From: an uncultured Pseudanabaenaceae cyanobacterium
GTDB lineage: Bacteria; Cyanobacteriota; Cyanobacteriia; PCC-9006; JAAUQQ01
Assembly: GCA_938002085.1 (NCBI GenBank)
Contig: CALLAT010000060.1
Location: 1-64,000 of the forward strand
Direction of reading: 5' to 3'
Length of the DNA: 64,000 nucleotides
Shown here: piece by piece, positions 40,123 to 50,281 of the stretch
Position numbering within the stretch: position 1 is the first letter of the stretch
Layout of the letters: each line of letters starts with the position of its first letter
Program-made: the position numbers and the translations under genes
Notes under the pieces: generated by a model
What the model saw: only the letters and a program-made list of their open reading frames with translations
Told to the model about the DNA's origin: nothing
Database searches by the model: none

Positions 40123-42804
40123 ATGAAGTCCGTTTACCGTGCCCGGCGCTGGTTTCAATCCCTATCGCGAGGACTGCTCAAGCCCAATCGCTTGGCCGTA
40201 GTAGAGGCCTGCTTGATTGGGCTGATCTCTGGCCTTGCTGCGGTCCTGCTCAAGCAGGGCGCTGCGGAAGTGAATCGCTGGCGACTAGCCAATTCCACTC
40301 CCTTTCCCCCTTGGCTTTGGTTGCCTCTAGTGGGTTTAATCTGCTGCTGGGTGGCAGGCCTGTTGGTTGAACGCATTGCCCCAGAAGCCTCGGGTAGCGG
40401 CATTCCTCGGGTCAAGGCAGCCCTGTCTCAGATTCCTGTGGATATGAATCTGCGGGTGGCTCTGGTCAAGATGGGAGGCACAATTCTGGCCTTGGGCAGC
40501 GGTATTCCCCTGGGGCGGCAGGGACCGACGGTACAGGTTGGAGCAGCCCTCGCGGGGCAATTGAGTCGCTGGGTGCCCACTTCGCCAGAACATCGTCGGC
40601 AGTTGATTGCAGCGGGGGCAGCAGCGGGATTAGCTTCGGGCTTTAATGCCCCCATTGCTGGGGTGTTATTTGTCATTGAAGAATTGCTCCAGGATCTTTC
40701 GGGCCTAACCCTGGGCACGGCCATTATTGCTTCGTTTATTGGAGCTGTGGTATCGCGCCAGTTGGGGGGCCAGGGGTTGAACATGACGGCGAGCCTCCAG
40801 GCTGCCCAGGCCAGTATTTCCCTGCAAGAGATTCCGCTGTTGCTGCTGTTGGGGGCCTTGGCAGGATTGCTGGGTGGTCTGTTTAGTCGGGGGATTTTGC
40901 TAAGCAGTCGCTTTGCCCAGACTCGATTGAACCAACAGCCCGCTCTACGGATGGCCCTGGCTGGGTTGATTTGCGGTGGCGTTTTGGCTTTATTGCCGAT
41001 GGAGTTCCGCGATGCCGATGGCCTGCAGGGCTTGGTGTTGAGTAGTGGACTGGGCTGGGAGATGAGCGCGATCGCCTTCATCGTCAAGTTCACCCTCACC
41101 CTCCTGGCCTACGGGGCTGGCATTCCTGGCGGCCTCTTCGCACCGGCTCTATTACTGGGCTCCAGCCTTGGCGATCTGCTGGTGCTCACCGTTCAAGGTC
41201 TCAATGCCATTCCCGGCTGGCCTACTGCACTCTCCGTCGTGATCAATTCTCCGGCCACCTATACCCTGGCGGGCATGGGAGCCTTTTTCAGTGCGGTGAC
41301 GAAAGGGCCGATTACGGCGATCGTCATCGTGTTTGAGATGACCAATGACTTCAACCTGGTTCTGCCATTGATGGTGGCGGCGATCACGGCCTATGGCGTA
41401 TCCAATCGCTTGGTCAAAGGCTCTGTTTATAACCATTTACTAGCGATGGAAGGCATCGCCTTGGAGAAATCTAAGGAGGGGCAGAACCTCTGGGAAACCA
41501 TCACCGCTGCTCAAGTGATGCAACCCAAAGTGGAAACTCTAGATGTCAACTTGCCTTTGAGCCAAGTCTCCCAGACTTTTCAACGCTCCCACCATCGAGG
41601 TTTTCCTGTGGTGGATCGTGAAGGCCGCTTGGCTGGAATTATTTCCCGCTCCGATCTCACCACCCCAGCCAATTTGGAGTTGCCCGGTGAGACGCCCCTG
41701 GTGGAGCTGATGACGGCCCAGCCCGTAACCGTGCCGCCCGAGGCTCCCCTGGCAACGGTGCTGTATCTGCTCAATCGCCATAAGGTGAGCCGCTTACCCG
41801 TTACCGAGGGTGCTCGCTTGGTGGGTATCATCACGCGGGCAGACATCATTCGGGCAGAGTCGGAGCATGTGGAGGGCACGGCAGCGGAACAGCAGCAGCG
41901 CTTGGACCCCAGCTATTGCGTGTACATGACGCGATCGCCCAGCGTCGGTCGGGGTCGCTTGCTCCTCCCCCTCGCCAATCCCCAAACGGCTCCCACGCTG
42001 ATGCAAATGGCGGCGGCTATTGCCCGCCATAATCGCTATGAGTTGGAATGTGTCCAAATCATTCCGATCCCCCGCCATCGCAATCCAGTGGAGACAGAGG
42101 TCTTTGCCGAGGGGCGGCGGCACTTGCTCAAACAAGCCCAAGCTCTGGGCAAGGAATGGAATATTCCGGTGCATACCCAGATTCGGGTAGGTCATGATGT
42201 CGCGGCGGTGATTTTGGAAGTGATTCGCGATCGCCGCATTGATCTCACCCTCCTGGGCTGGCGAGGTAAAGCCAGCGGCACCGATCGCATTTTCAACGAT
42301 GTCTTGGACACCTTGATTCGCCAGGCCCCCTGCGAATTGATGATGATCAAGCTGGGTGAACAGTTCAAACGTTTCGATGCGCCCTACCCTTCACTCCTAG
42401 CTCGCTTGCACCTCAATCGCTGGCTGGTGCCCGCTTCCGGTGGAGAGAATAGCCGCCATGCCCTCAAGCGTTTGCCTGGCTTGGTGAGCCTCAGCGGCAC
42501 CCCCCGCATTCAGCTCTGTCAGGTCTCCCATCCCCATAGCGGCTCCCTGTCTCCCCAGTGGCTGGAGGGGAGGGCGAGGACATTAGAGGGGCAAGTAAGC
42601 TGTTGCGTTTCGACGACTTTGGTTTGTGCGCCGGGGGTGGTGGAGGCGATCGTGGATCTGGCGGATAAGGACCAGTGCGATGTGATTGTTTTGGGGGCGA
42701 GTCAGGAGAGTTTGTTGCAGCAGGTGATTAAGGGGAATGTACCTGAGGCGATCGCCCACCAAAGCCGCTGTACCGTAATCCTCGTAAGAGGTCCGCTGAA
42801 GTAG
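40123..42804 (+). CDS. chloride channel (ClC) with CBS pair and universal-stress-protein domains
   Basis: GSGIPRVKAAL, GIPLGRQGPTVQVGAAL, AGLASGFNAPIAGVLFVIEE; CBS region ~VMQPKVETLDVNLPLSQV; C-terminal USP-like repeats. Confidence 0.93.
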   Translation: MKSVYRARRWFQSLSRGLLKPNRLAVVEACLIGLISGLAAVLLKQGAAEVNRWRLANSTPFPPWLWLPLVGLICCWVAGLLVERIAPEASGSGIPRVKAALSQIPVDMNLRVALVKMGGTILALGSGIPLGRQGPTVQVGAALAGQLSRWVPTSPEHRRQLIAAGAAAGLASGFNAPIAGVLFVIEELLQDLSGLTLGTAIIASFIGAVVSRQLGGQGLNMTASLQAAQASISLQEIPLLLLLGALAGLLGGLFSRGILLSSRFAQTRLNQQPALRMALAGLICGGVLALLPMEFRDADGLQGLVLSSGLGWEMSAIAFIVKFTLTLLAYGAGIPGGLFAPALLLGSSLGDLLVLTVQGLNAIPGWPTALSVVINSPATYTLAGMGAFFSAVTKGPITAIVIVFEMTNDFNLVLPLMVAAITAYGVSNRLVKGSVYNHLLAMEGIALEKSKEGQNLWETITAAQVMQPKVETLDVNLPLSQVSQTFQRSHHRGFPVVDREGRLAGIISRSDLTTPANLELPGETPLVELMTAQPVTVPPEAPLATVLYLLNRHKVSRLPVTEGARLVGIITRADIIRAESEHVEGTAAEQQQRLDPSYCVYMTRSPSVGRGRLLLPLANPQTAPTLMQMAAAIARHNRYELECVQIIPIPRHRNPVETEVFAEGRRHLLKQAQALGKEWNIPVHTQIRVGHDVAAVILEVIRDRRIDLTLLGWRGKASGTDRIFNDVLDTLIRQAPCELMMIKLGEQFKRFDAPYPSLLARLHLNRWLVPASGGENSRHALKRLPGLVSLSGTPRIQLCQVSHPHSGSLSPQWLEGRARTLEGQVSCCVSTTLVCAPGVVEAIVDLADKDQCDVIVLGASQESLLQQVIKGNVPEAIAHQSRCTVILVRGPLK

Positions 42805-42816
42805 ACCAAGGTTTGA

Positions 42817-43743
42817 CTACACGCCCAATCCCGCTTCATCCTTATTTCCCAAGGTCAGCCTGAGGAGCGACGGAATCAGAATCAGCAAAAACAGCGCTAG
42901 CCCGATGGTGCAGGCATAGCTCATCTCAAAATCCCCAAAAGCCGTCTTGTAGATGTGAAACACCATCGTTGAGGCGCTATTGCCCGGCCCTCCCCCTGGC
43001 AGCATCACATAGACTTCCTCGAATACTTTGGCTGCTGAAATCGACGAAATCACAGCAACCAGCACCAAATAGGGCCGCATCAGCGGCAGCGTAATATCCC
43101 AATGCTTCGCTAAGCCATCGGAGCCATCAATCGCCGCTGCCTCATACAAATCCGGCGGAATCGCCTGGAGCCCCGCCAGATAGACAATCATGTAATACCC
43201 CAGTCCTTTCCAGACCGTCACGGCCATGACGCTAAAGATGGCCAGTTTGGGACTGGTGAGCCAACCAATGGGAAAAAACTTGGCCGCCAAGGCACCATCG
43301 CCCAGGAGCAAGCGCCCCAGCTGATTAAATAGGCCATTCTCGGCATAGAGCCAGCGCCAGGTAATGCCCGCCACCACAATGGAAATCACCACAGGGGCGT
43401 AGTAAGCCACCCGAAACCAGTTGATGCCTCGCAGCTTGCGATTGACCAAAATGGCCAATCCCAAGGGAAACGTCACCAGAATGGGGACAACGCAGATTAA
43501 GTAGATCACTGTATTGCGCAGCACCTGCCAAAACAACTCGTCTCGCCACAGCTTCTTGAAGTTGGCGAAGTTATTCCAAACGGGCGGGCTGAGCAAATCG
43601 TAATCCGTCAGGCTGTAGTAGAAGGCCTGGGCCGCAGGCCAAAAGATTGTTAGCAGCAAGACCACCATGGCTGGCAGTAGGAATAGATGCGGTGTGAGCT
43701 GCTGTACAAACCGCTGTTGGGCCTTGGAAGAGTGCCGAGTCAT
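42817..43743 (-). CDS. sugar-type ABC transporter permease (MalF/UgpA-like)
   Basis: 308 aa, six TM; EAAAIDGSDGLAKHWDITLPLMRP EAA motif. Confidence 0.92.
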   Translation of the reverse strand: MTRHSSKAQQRFVQQLTPHLFLLPAMVVLLLTIFWPAAQAFYYSLTDYDLLSPPVWNNFANFKKLWRDELFWQVLRNTVIYLICVVPILVTFPLGLAILVNRKLRGINWFRVAYYAPVVISIVVAGITWRWLYAENGLFNQLGRLLLGDGALAAKFFPIGWLTSPKLAIFSVMAVTVWKGLGYYMIVYLAGLQAIPPDLYEAAAIDGSDGLAKHWDITLPLMRPYLVLVAVISSISAAKVFEEVYVMLPGGGPGNSASTMVFHIYKTAFGDFEMSYACTIGLALFLLILIPSLLRLTLGNKDEAGLGV

Positions 43744-43811
43744 GGGAAGTAGATGGGAAGGTGCCTGGGGAAACTGGGATTTATAAGGCTTGAGGAGTCG
43801 CCTCTGGCTCG

Positions 43812-44351
43812 CTACTCGGGATACCAGAACATACCTTTAATGCCTTCGGGATCCACCACGAAGCCCAAGGTTTCGTAGAAGGTCACCACCTGGGGATCGG
43901 CGAATAGGGTAATGTTGCTTATGTCTTCGGCACGAAGCTTCTTAATCATGTGCTGCATGAGGGATTTGCCCAGGCCTTTCCCCTGATACTTCGGGCTCAC
44001 AACCACATCCCAAATGGTGGCGTTGAAGGCATGGTCTGAGGTGGCGCGGGAAAAGCCAATCAAGCGGCGACGCTTGCCCAGGTCTTCCCAAAGCGTAACC
44101 ACTAGAAAGCTGTGGGCGATCGCCTTTTTCACCTTTCTGAGGGGACGGCGGGACCAGCCGACGGCATCGCACAATTCCTCTAACTCGTACAGATCAATTT
44201 GCCGATCTGTGCTGAAGTAGAGGCGGCAACCGTTTTCGCCCTGTTGCGGTAAAACTTCGACGAGGCGGCTGTCAAGCGTCTCGATGTCACTGTTTGCCCC
44301 GGAGTTCGCCTCTGCATTGGAGCCTGTGAATAAATTTTTCCAGAAACCCAT
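43812..44351 (-). CDS. GNAT family N-acetyltransferase
   Basis: [42 protein letters not shown]. Confidence 0.92.
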   Translation of the reverse strand: MGFWKNLFTGSNAEANSGANSDIETLDSRLVEVLPQQGENGCRLYFSTDRQIDLYELEELCDAVGWSRRPLRKVKKAIAHSFLVVTLWEDLGKRRRLIGFSRATSDHAFNATIWDVVVSPKYQGKGLGKSLMQHMIKKLRAEDISNITLFADPQVVTFYETLGFVVDPEGIKGMFWYPE

Positions 44352-44471
44352 GCGGCTAGAAAGAGCGCGATCGCGGTTAAACGGCAGTGCTTGTTATCAC
44401 GAGCACCAGTTTTAGATTGTATCTCCCTCCTGCCTCGATCCCCTGCCAAACTAGGACGACCTCTGCCTGAT

Positions 44472-45206
44472 ATGTCCCCCAGCCTCAAGCCAGCCACCCA
44501 GGAGAAACTGCGACGCTTCAGTCAACTGTTCCCCGAATTCTATGAACAGTTTGTCTCCAGTGACACCCAGTACGACAACCTTAAACTGGCCTACCAGCTC
44601 TATAAGCAGAAGCAAGCCATCATCACAGCGGAGTCTGCTGGGGAGCAAACTTCCCTCAGCCTGGCTGCGAAGAATCAGCCTGGCTTGCTGCGTGATGTCT
44701 TCGGAGTTTTGGCGGCTTACAACCTATCGGTGCATAAACTAGAAGTCCATGGGCAGGTGGAAGCCCCCATGTTGATTTTTATTCGTATGAAGGTTTCCCG
44801 TGGGGGTAGAGCCCTGGCGGGTAAAACCGCCGACAATGTCCGCCGAGCCCTGCGAGAAGCCCTGGAAGGGCGGTTTGAAGTGGAAGAAATGCTCTCGGTT
44901 GAATTGTTTGAGAATAACCGGCTGGGCTCGGTTCAAACGGAATTCTACATTGACCAGCGTTTTCACTTGCCTGCCTTGTTAATTGAGTCGGACGAAGAAG
45001 ATGGCATGTTCTTCAAGATGACCAATGCCATTTGCCCTGAAAATCTTCTCGTGGTGAATGCCAATCTACTGCTGTGGCGGGGAAGGACTCGTCTCATTCT
45101 CTATGTCCTAACGGATCGCACAGGCGGTATCCCTGATTACCGGGGACAGAAGATTGCCGAGCGGGTAAAGGCTCGCCTGCTGGGTAGCAGTGGCTCTGCT
45201 GCATAA
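44472..45206 (+). CDS. conserved cyanobacterial protein, possible ACT-like regulatory domain
   Basis: SLAAKNQPGLLRDVFGVLAAYNLSVHKLEVHG resembles an ACT fold; start trimmed to MSPSLKPATQ. Confidence 0.7.
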   Translation: MSPSLKPATQEKLRRFSQLFPEFYEQFVSSDTQYDNLKLAYQLYKQKQAIITAESAGEQTSLSLAAKNQPGLLRDVFGVLAAYNLSVHKLEVHGQVEAPMLIFIRMKVSRGGRALAGKTADNVRRALREALEGRFEVEEMLSVELFENNRLGSVQTEFYIDQRFHLPALLIESDEEDGMFFKMTNAICPENLLVVNANLLLWRGRTRLILYVLTDRTGGIPDYRGQKIAERVKARLLGSSGSAA

Positions 45207-45373
45207 GCTGAAATAGAGCGGTCGTGGTGGCATTAGCACGAGCTTTTAGTCTCTGGCCCAGAAAATTTTGCATAATGTGATCGGTGTCTGTGCAAAAAAA
45301 GGGGCGACATGCCCTACCGAACGGCGTATAGTGATGGGTTCTCAATCGCTAGGCAACCGGCTAGGATAGTTCT

Positions 45374-46240
45374 ATGCCAAGCCTTGAGATCCGGGGTACA
45401 TCCCATGTTTACGATTTAACGGCGCCAGCGACCTCCGATGTGGTGCTGGTGTTTATTCATGGTTGGTTGCTGAGCCGCAGCTATTGGCGTCCCTTAATTG
45501 AAAAGCTGTCTCCCCAGTTTCAATGCCTGTCCTATGACCTGCGAGGTTTTGGGGATTCTTGCCAGGTTTGTGAGGTGCAGGGTGAGGCCTATAGCCCTGC
45601 TGACTATGCTGAGGATTTAGGTCAACTTTTAGACCAACTTAAAATAAAGAAGGCCTGGCTGGTGGGTCATTCCCTTGGCGGAACCATCGCACTGTGGGGC
45701 GCGCAATCTTTGTCCGATCGCATTGCCGGAGTGACCTGTATTAATGCTGGCGGTGGTGTTTATCTAGAGCAAGAGTTTGAGCGCTTTCGAAGCCTGGGCA
45801 AAAATCTGGTGCAGTGGCGTCATCCGCTGCTGGGTAAGCTGCCCCTGCTGGACTGGATGTTTGCTAAGGCAGGCACGGTGCAGCCCATGGCTCGCAATTG
45901 GCGGCGACAGCGCTTGCTGGATTACGTCGGAGCCCACAGCGCAGCGGCTCGGGGGGCCTTGTTAGAGAGTACGACGCGGGAGCAGGTGCATCGTTTGCCC
46001 CAGGTGGTTGCTCAGTTAGAGCAGCCGGTCTATTTCTTGTCAGGCGATCGCGATCCCATCATGCATCCCCGCTATGTTCGCCACTTAGCCAGCTTCCATC
46101 CTGGCTTTCAAGCCTCTTGTGGCGAAAATCTGACAGAAATCGCTGACTGCGGCCATATGGCCATGGTGGAGCAAACGGAGCGAGTGGCAGGGCGACTACA
46201 GGAGATTTTGGCAGCCCATCCCATCGCCGTCGAAGCCTAA
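45374..46240 (+). CDS. alpha/beta hydrolase
   Basis: VFIHGWLLSRSYWRPLIEKL, SYDLRGFGDS, LVGHSLGGTIALW. Confidence 0.93.
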   Translation: MPSLEIRGTSHVYDLTAPATSDVVLVFIHGWLLSRSYWRPLIEKLSPQFQCLSYDLRGFGDSCQVCEVQGEAYSPADYAEDLGQLLDQLKIKKAWLVGHSLGGTIALWGAQSLSDRIAGVTCINAGGGVYLEQEFERFRSLGKNLVQWRHPLLGKLPLLDWMFAKAGTVQPMARNWRRQRLLDYVGAHSAAARGALLESTTREQVHRLPQVVAQLEQPVYFLSGDRDPIMHPRYVRHLASFHPGFQASCGENLTEIADCGHMAMVEQTERVAGRLQEILAAHPIAVEA

Positions 46241-46258
46241 CCATTGACCCGTCGCACC

Positions 46259-46327
46259 GTAGGGGCGGGGTCTCCCCGCCCAGGCTATGGAAATGCGAAA
46301 GCAGGGCGAGAAGACCTCGCCCCTACC
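46259..46327. repeat. GTAGGGG-type intergenic inverted repeat
   Basis: gtaggggcggggtctccccgccc...gggcgagaagacctcgcccctac. Confidence 0.8.
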
Positions 46328-46367
46328 AGGGTTGTGAAATTGGAAATGGGACCCTTGCGTTGGGCCG

Positions 46368-47459
46368 TTATGCGCTGGTGAGGAAATGCATCACATCCCC
46401 TTCGGCCACGACGTATTCTTTTCCTTCGCTGCGGACTAGGCCTTTGCTTTTGGCTGCGCCCATGGAACCGTTATCCACTAAGTCTTGGTAGGAAACCGTC
46501 TCAGCCCGAATAAAGCAATGCTCGAAGTCGGTGTGAATCACGCCAGCGGCTTGGGGAGCGACCATGCCTTTGTGGATGGTCCAGGCGCGGGTTTCTTTGG
46601 GGCCGGTGGTGAAGTAAGTCTGGAGGCCCAGGAGGGAGTAGGTGGCGCGGATTAGAGAGCGGAGGCCGCCTTCTTCAACACCGAGAGATTCGAGGAATTC
46701 ACCGCGCTCTTCTTCGGGGATCTCAACGAGCTCAGCTTCTACCTGGGCGGAAATGATTACGACTTGGGCACCTTCGGTTTCGGCGATCGCCTTGACCTGT
46801 TCAACCCACTCATTACCGCTGGACAAATCATCCTCGGACACATTTGCGCCGTAGATCACCGGCTTGCGTGTCAGGAAGCCCAAAGCTTTGATGGCTAGCT
46901 CTTCGTCTTCACTCAGCTCTACAGAGCGGGCGGGCTTGCCTTCATTGAGGACGGGGACCAGCTTCTCCAGGGCATCCACTTCGGTCTGGACTTCTTTATT
47001 CTTGCGAACTTCCTTGCGAGCCCGGTCTAGGCGACGCTCCGCTTGGTCCAGGTCAGCTAGGGCAAGTTCCAAGTTAATGACTTCCATGTCACGGCCCGGA
47101 TCAACGGAGCCAGCCACATGGATGATGTCGTCATCGTCGAAGCACCGCACCACATGAACGATGGAATCCACTTCGCGGATATTTGCCAAAAACTGGTTGC
47201 CTAGGCCCTCGCCCTTGCTGGCACCTTTCACGAGACCTGCAATATCCACAAATTCCACTCGAGCAGGCAGAATCTTCTCGGAGCTGGAAATATCTGACAG
47301 AACTTGGAGGCGGTCATCCGGAACTGAGACGATGCCAACGTTCGGCTCGATCGTGCAGAAGGGGAAATTGGCCGCTTGGGCCTTGGCATTGGCCACGAGG
47401 GCATTAAATAGCGTTGACTTACCAACGTTGGGTAGTCCAACAATTCCCGCTCTTAACAT
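46368..47459 (-). CDS. ychF: redox-regulated ATPase YchF (Obg family)
   Basis: MLRAGIVGLPNVGKSTLFNALVANAKAQAANFPFCTIEPNVG; C-term GLVRSEGKEYVVAEGDVMHFLTSA. Confidence 0.97.
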   Translation of the reverse strand: MLRAGIVGLPNVGKSTLFNALVANAKAQAANFPFCTIEPNVGIVSVPDDRLQVLSDISSSEKILPARVEFVDIAGLVKGASKGEGLGNQFLANIREVDSIVHVVRCFDDDDIIHVAGSVDPGRDMEVINLELALADLDQAERRLDRARKEVRKNKEVQTEVDALEKLVPVLNEGKPARSVELSEDEELAIKALGFLTRKPVIYGANVSEDDLSSGNEWVEQVKAIAETEGAQVVIISAQVEAELVEIPEEERGEFLESLGVEEGGLRSLIRATYSLLGLQTYFTTGPKETRAWTIHKGMVAPQAAGVIHTDFEHCFIRAETVSYQDLVDNGSMGAAKSKGLVRSEGKEYVVAEGDVMHFLTSA

Positions 47460-47703
47460 GGGGATGCCTCAGCATTCTCCGGTGAATTTTAACAATGTGT
47501 ACTTTAGCAGGTTCTGGGGGGAGCCGGAGTCCTTGGAAGGTCCGAATCACCGAACCTGCCGCTGTCCTAGTCCCCATTCCGGTCACCCTCAATGGGGGTG
47601 CGTTACGATGCCACTGCAGATTGTGCTCGTGCTTGCGAGGGGGGACACCGCGCCTTAGCTGACTCAGCACGCTAAACAGACCAGGAACTATCTAGATATC
47701 GGC

Positions 47704-49149
47704 ATGGGAAGTGAACGCAAAGTATCGCCTTGGCTTGTGGGAGCGATTTGTTTGGTGCTGGGCTTAGGAGCCGGTGGTCTAGGCATGTTTGCAGCCCGGC
47801 GAGGGGGCGGACTCCCAGCGGAGGAGTTGGAACGGCTGACGGTGGAAGCAGCGCGATCGCCCCTCACCCTCAAAATCCGGGTCAATGGCAGCGTTGTGCC
47901 AGTACGCAGCGTCAACCTCAGCCCCAAGAACGCAGGTCGCCTGGAGCGATTGCTGGTTAATCAGGGTGATGTCGTTGCGGCGGGGGATTTGATCGCGGTG
48001 ATGGAAAGCCGATCTCTGGATTCCCAGTTTGTTCAGGCTAAAGCTCGCCAGATCCAGGCTGAGGCGCGTTTAAAGGAACTCCAGGCTGGGGGGACTGATG
48101 TGGTGGTGGCCCAGGGCGAGGAGGACGTTCGCCAGGCCCGTACCCAGATGGTGGTGGAAGCGGCCCAGGTGCGAGAGGCAGAAGCACAAATCGCTGAAGC
48201 CCAGGCCCAAGTGAATGAATCCCAGGCTCAACTCGATTTAGCTGAACAGCAGCTCAAGCGTAATTTGGCGCTGGAGAGTGAGGGGGCGATTTCCCGCGAT
48301 CGCCTGGATGAACTCACCACCGCTGCCAACCGAGCCCGCGCCAACCTAGAGCGCAGTCGAGCATCTCAAGTGCGGGCAGAAGCTGGCTTCCTACGGACTC
48401 AGGCTGCCCAAGCCCAGGCCCAATCCCGCTTGGATTCGGCTCAGCTCCGCCTGCAAGACACCAGCGCGAGCGAGCGCCCCGAGCTGATTGAACAGGCTGA
48501 AGCCCAAGTCTTTGAAGCCCTAGGCCAGGTTCAGGCCGTGGAAGTGCAAAAGGAAGACACCCTGTTGCGGGCTCCCTTCGATGGCATTATCACCCAGCGC
48601 TATGCGGACCCCGGCGCCTTTGTGACGCCCACGACTTCGGCCTCTAGCACGACCTCGGCCACATCAACTTCCGTTGTGGCCTTGGCTCAGGGCCTAGAGG
48701 TGCGGGCTAATGTGCCAGAGGTGGACATCAATACGGTGCTTCCGGGGCAGATTGTTGAGGTGTCTGCCGATGCCTTTCCTGAGCAGACTTTCATTGGTCA
48801 GGTGCGGCTAGTGTCGCCAGAAGCTGTGGAGGAGCAGAATGTCACATCCTTTCAGGTGCGAGTGGCGCTTAAGACCGGGCAAGAGCAGCTCCGCTCTGGC
48901 ATGAATGTGGACCTGACCTTTATTGGTGAAAGCATTGGTAATGCCCTGGTGGTGCCCACGGTGGCGATTGTGACCCGAGAAGGAGAGCGCGGGGTGCTGG
49001 TGCCCGATCGCAAAAATGAGCCGGAGTTTCAGCTTGTAACAACTGGGGTCAGCATTGGCAACGAAACCCAAATTTTGTCAGGTATTGATGCAGGAGATCG
49101 AGTCTTCATTGATCTGCCCAGCGATCGCCGCTTCCAGGAAGAGGAGTAA
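47704..49149 (+). CDS. HlyD/RND-type periplasmic adaptor (membrane fusion) protein
   Basis: N-terminal TM, lipoyl/hairpin region rich in Q/A/E coiled coil, RAPFDGIITQRYADPGAFV. Confidence 0.92.
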   Translation: MGSERKVSPWLVGAICLVLGLGAGGLGMFAARRGGGLPAEELERLTVEAARSPLTLKIRVNGSVVPVRSVNLSPKNAGRLERLLVNQGDVVAAGDLIAVMESRSLDSQFVQAKARQIQAEARLKELQAGGTDVVVAQGEEDVRQARTQMVVEAAQVREAEAQIAEAQAQVNESQAQLDLAEQQLKRNLALESEGAISRDRLDELTTAANRARANLERSRASQVRAEAGFLRTQAAQAQAQSRLDSAQLRLQDTSASERPELIEQAEAQVFEALGQVQAVEVQKEDTLLRAPFDGIITQRYADPGAFVTPTTSASSTTSATSTSVVALAQGLEVRANVPEVDINTVLPGQIVEVSADAFPEQTFIGQVRLVSPEAVEEQNVTSFQVRVALKTGQEQLRSGMNVDLTFIGESIGNALVVPTVAIVTREGERGVLVPDRKNEPEFQLVTTGVSIGNETQILSGIDAGDRVFIDLPSDRRFQEEE

Positions 49150-49306
49150 GACCCAAGTTAATTTCAGTGAAACCTGATGGCCATCCGTTGAGCCGTAGGG
49201 GTGGAACCGACGTTCGCCCACAGAGGATTCAAAGGTCAGCAAGTAGGATTTGGCATGAGTTGTAGCAAAGCCCATCCTATGGACTTGTGATTCGTTTCTC
49301 AAACAG

Positions 49307-49347
49307 CAGAAAAAGACGGTGGACTTCAAGTCCACCGTCTTTTTCTG
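49307..49347. terminator. bidirectional terminator-like hairpin between convergent genes
   Basis: cagaaaaagacggtggacttcaagtccaccgtctttttctg perfect inverted repeat with A/T runs on both flanks. Confidence 0.9.
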
Positions 49348-49398
49348 TAAATCAAACCGAGCCAAGTGAAGCTGCGTCGCCTTACTGACGCGGCAACC

Positions 49399-49635
49399 CT
49401 AGAACTTGTTTAAGTCAATGCCCGCTTCCTTCGCCATAGCACCGATACCCTTCTTCTCAAGGGTCTTAATCGCTTTTGTGGAGATGCGCAGCTTGACGAA
49501 ACGGTTACCTTCAGGCCACCAGATGCGCTTGCTTTGCAAGTTAACGTGCTGGAGCCGCTTGGTGCGGATGTGAGAGTGAGATACGGCAAAGGCATTGTTA
49601 GCCTTCTTGCCGGTGAGTTGGCATTTCCGCGACAT
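49399..49635 (-). CDS. rpmB: 50S ribosomal protein L28
   Basis: [63 protein letters not shown]. Confidence 0.97.
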   Translation of the reverse strand: MSRKCQLTGKKANNAFAVSHSHIRTKRLQHVNLQSKRIWWPEGNRFVKLRISTKAIKTLEKKGIGAMAKEAGIDLNKF

Positions 49636-50281
49636 TTGGAATTCTCCGGAGCCCTAGATAACTTTTTGCAGTCTTCAATAATACAGGATGTCGGCCAGAT
49701 CTGATCCCCTGAGCTCTTGACTGTAAGTGGTGCAGCTCGGCCTCGCGGAGCCTCTGAGTGGGTAGAAATAAGGCTAAAACGATTTTATAACCATATAAAT
49801 ATGGATGATATTTCTGGATGATCAAATCAGCTAATGCTGCTTTTTCGCTGTTTGAATTGAATCGCTTTGTGCTGATGAATAAGGATCTAAAGGAGCCTTC
49901 TATTTCTGCATTAAAGTATTCTGCCGAACACAAATTGAATAACGTCCTGATTAATTTATTTCTGCTAAGGAATAGAATGTGCGCCCGCCAATTCATATAG
50001 GTTTCGAAAAGGAATTTTGAGCTTCTTATCAGTAACCTGTCAGTGTTAGACATTTGGCTGACACTGAGGCTATGGTTGTTTAAGCTTTCTCGGTAAATAC
50101 GCAGTTTTCTGGGTATTTAGTCGTTGCTGACATTCTCTGCTGTTAAAAAGGATGCTGCAGTGGCTTCTGAGACTGCTTGAGTGAGGGCGCTTCTCTATGT
50201 GATTTCCCATGGGTACTCCAGCTTGATTAGCTGGCTGTTTGCTGGTGGTGATGTCTTGTACTCATTAAGGAAGCGTTTGGT

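Noticed and set aside
40123-42804. ClC-CBS-USP fusion as a novel architecture
   Set aside because: I recall this combination in other cyanobacterial ClC proteins, so it was kept as an ordinary feature.
49307-49347. Long perfect hairpin as a regulatory RNA
   Set aside because: Located between convergent genes with A/T runs on both sides; best explained as a bidirectional terminator. The same applies to 59303-59341.
49598-50053. 151-aa minus-strand ORF upstream of rpmB
   Set aside because: AT-rich region, overlaps the rpmB start, no recognisable domain; more likely leader/intergenic sequence.
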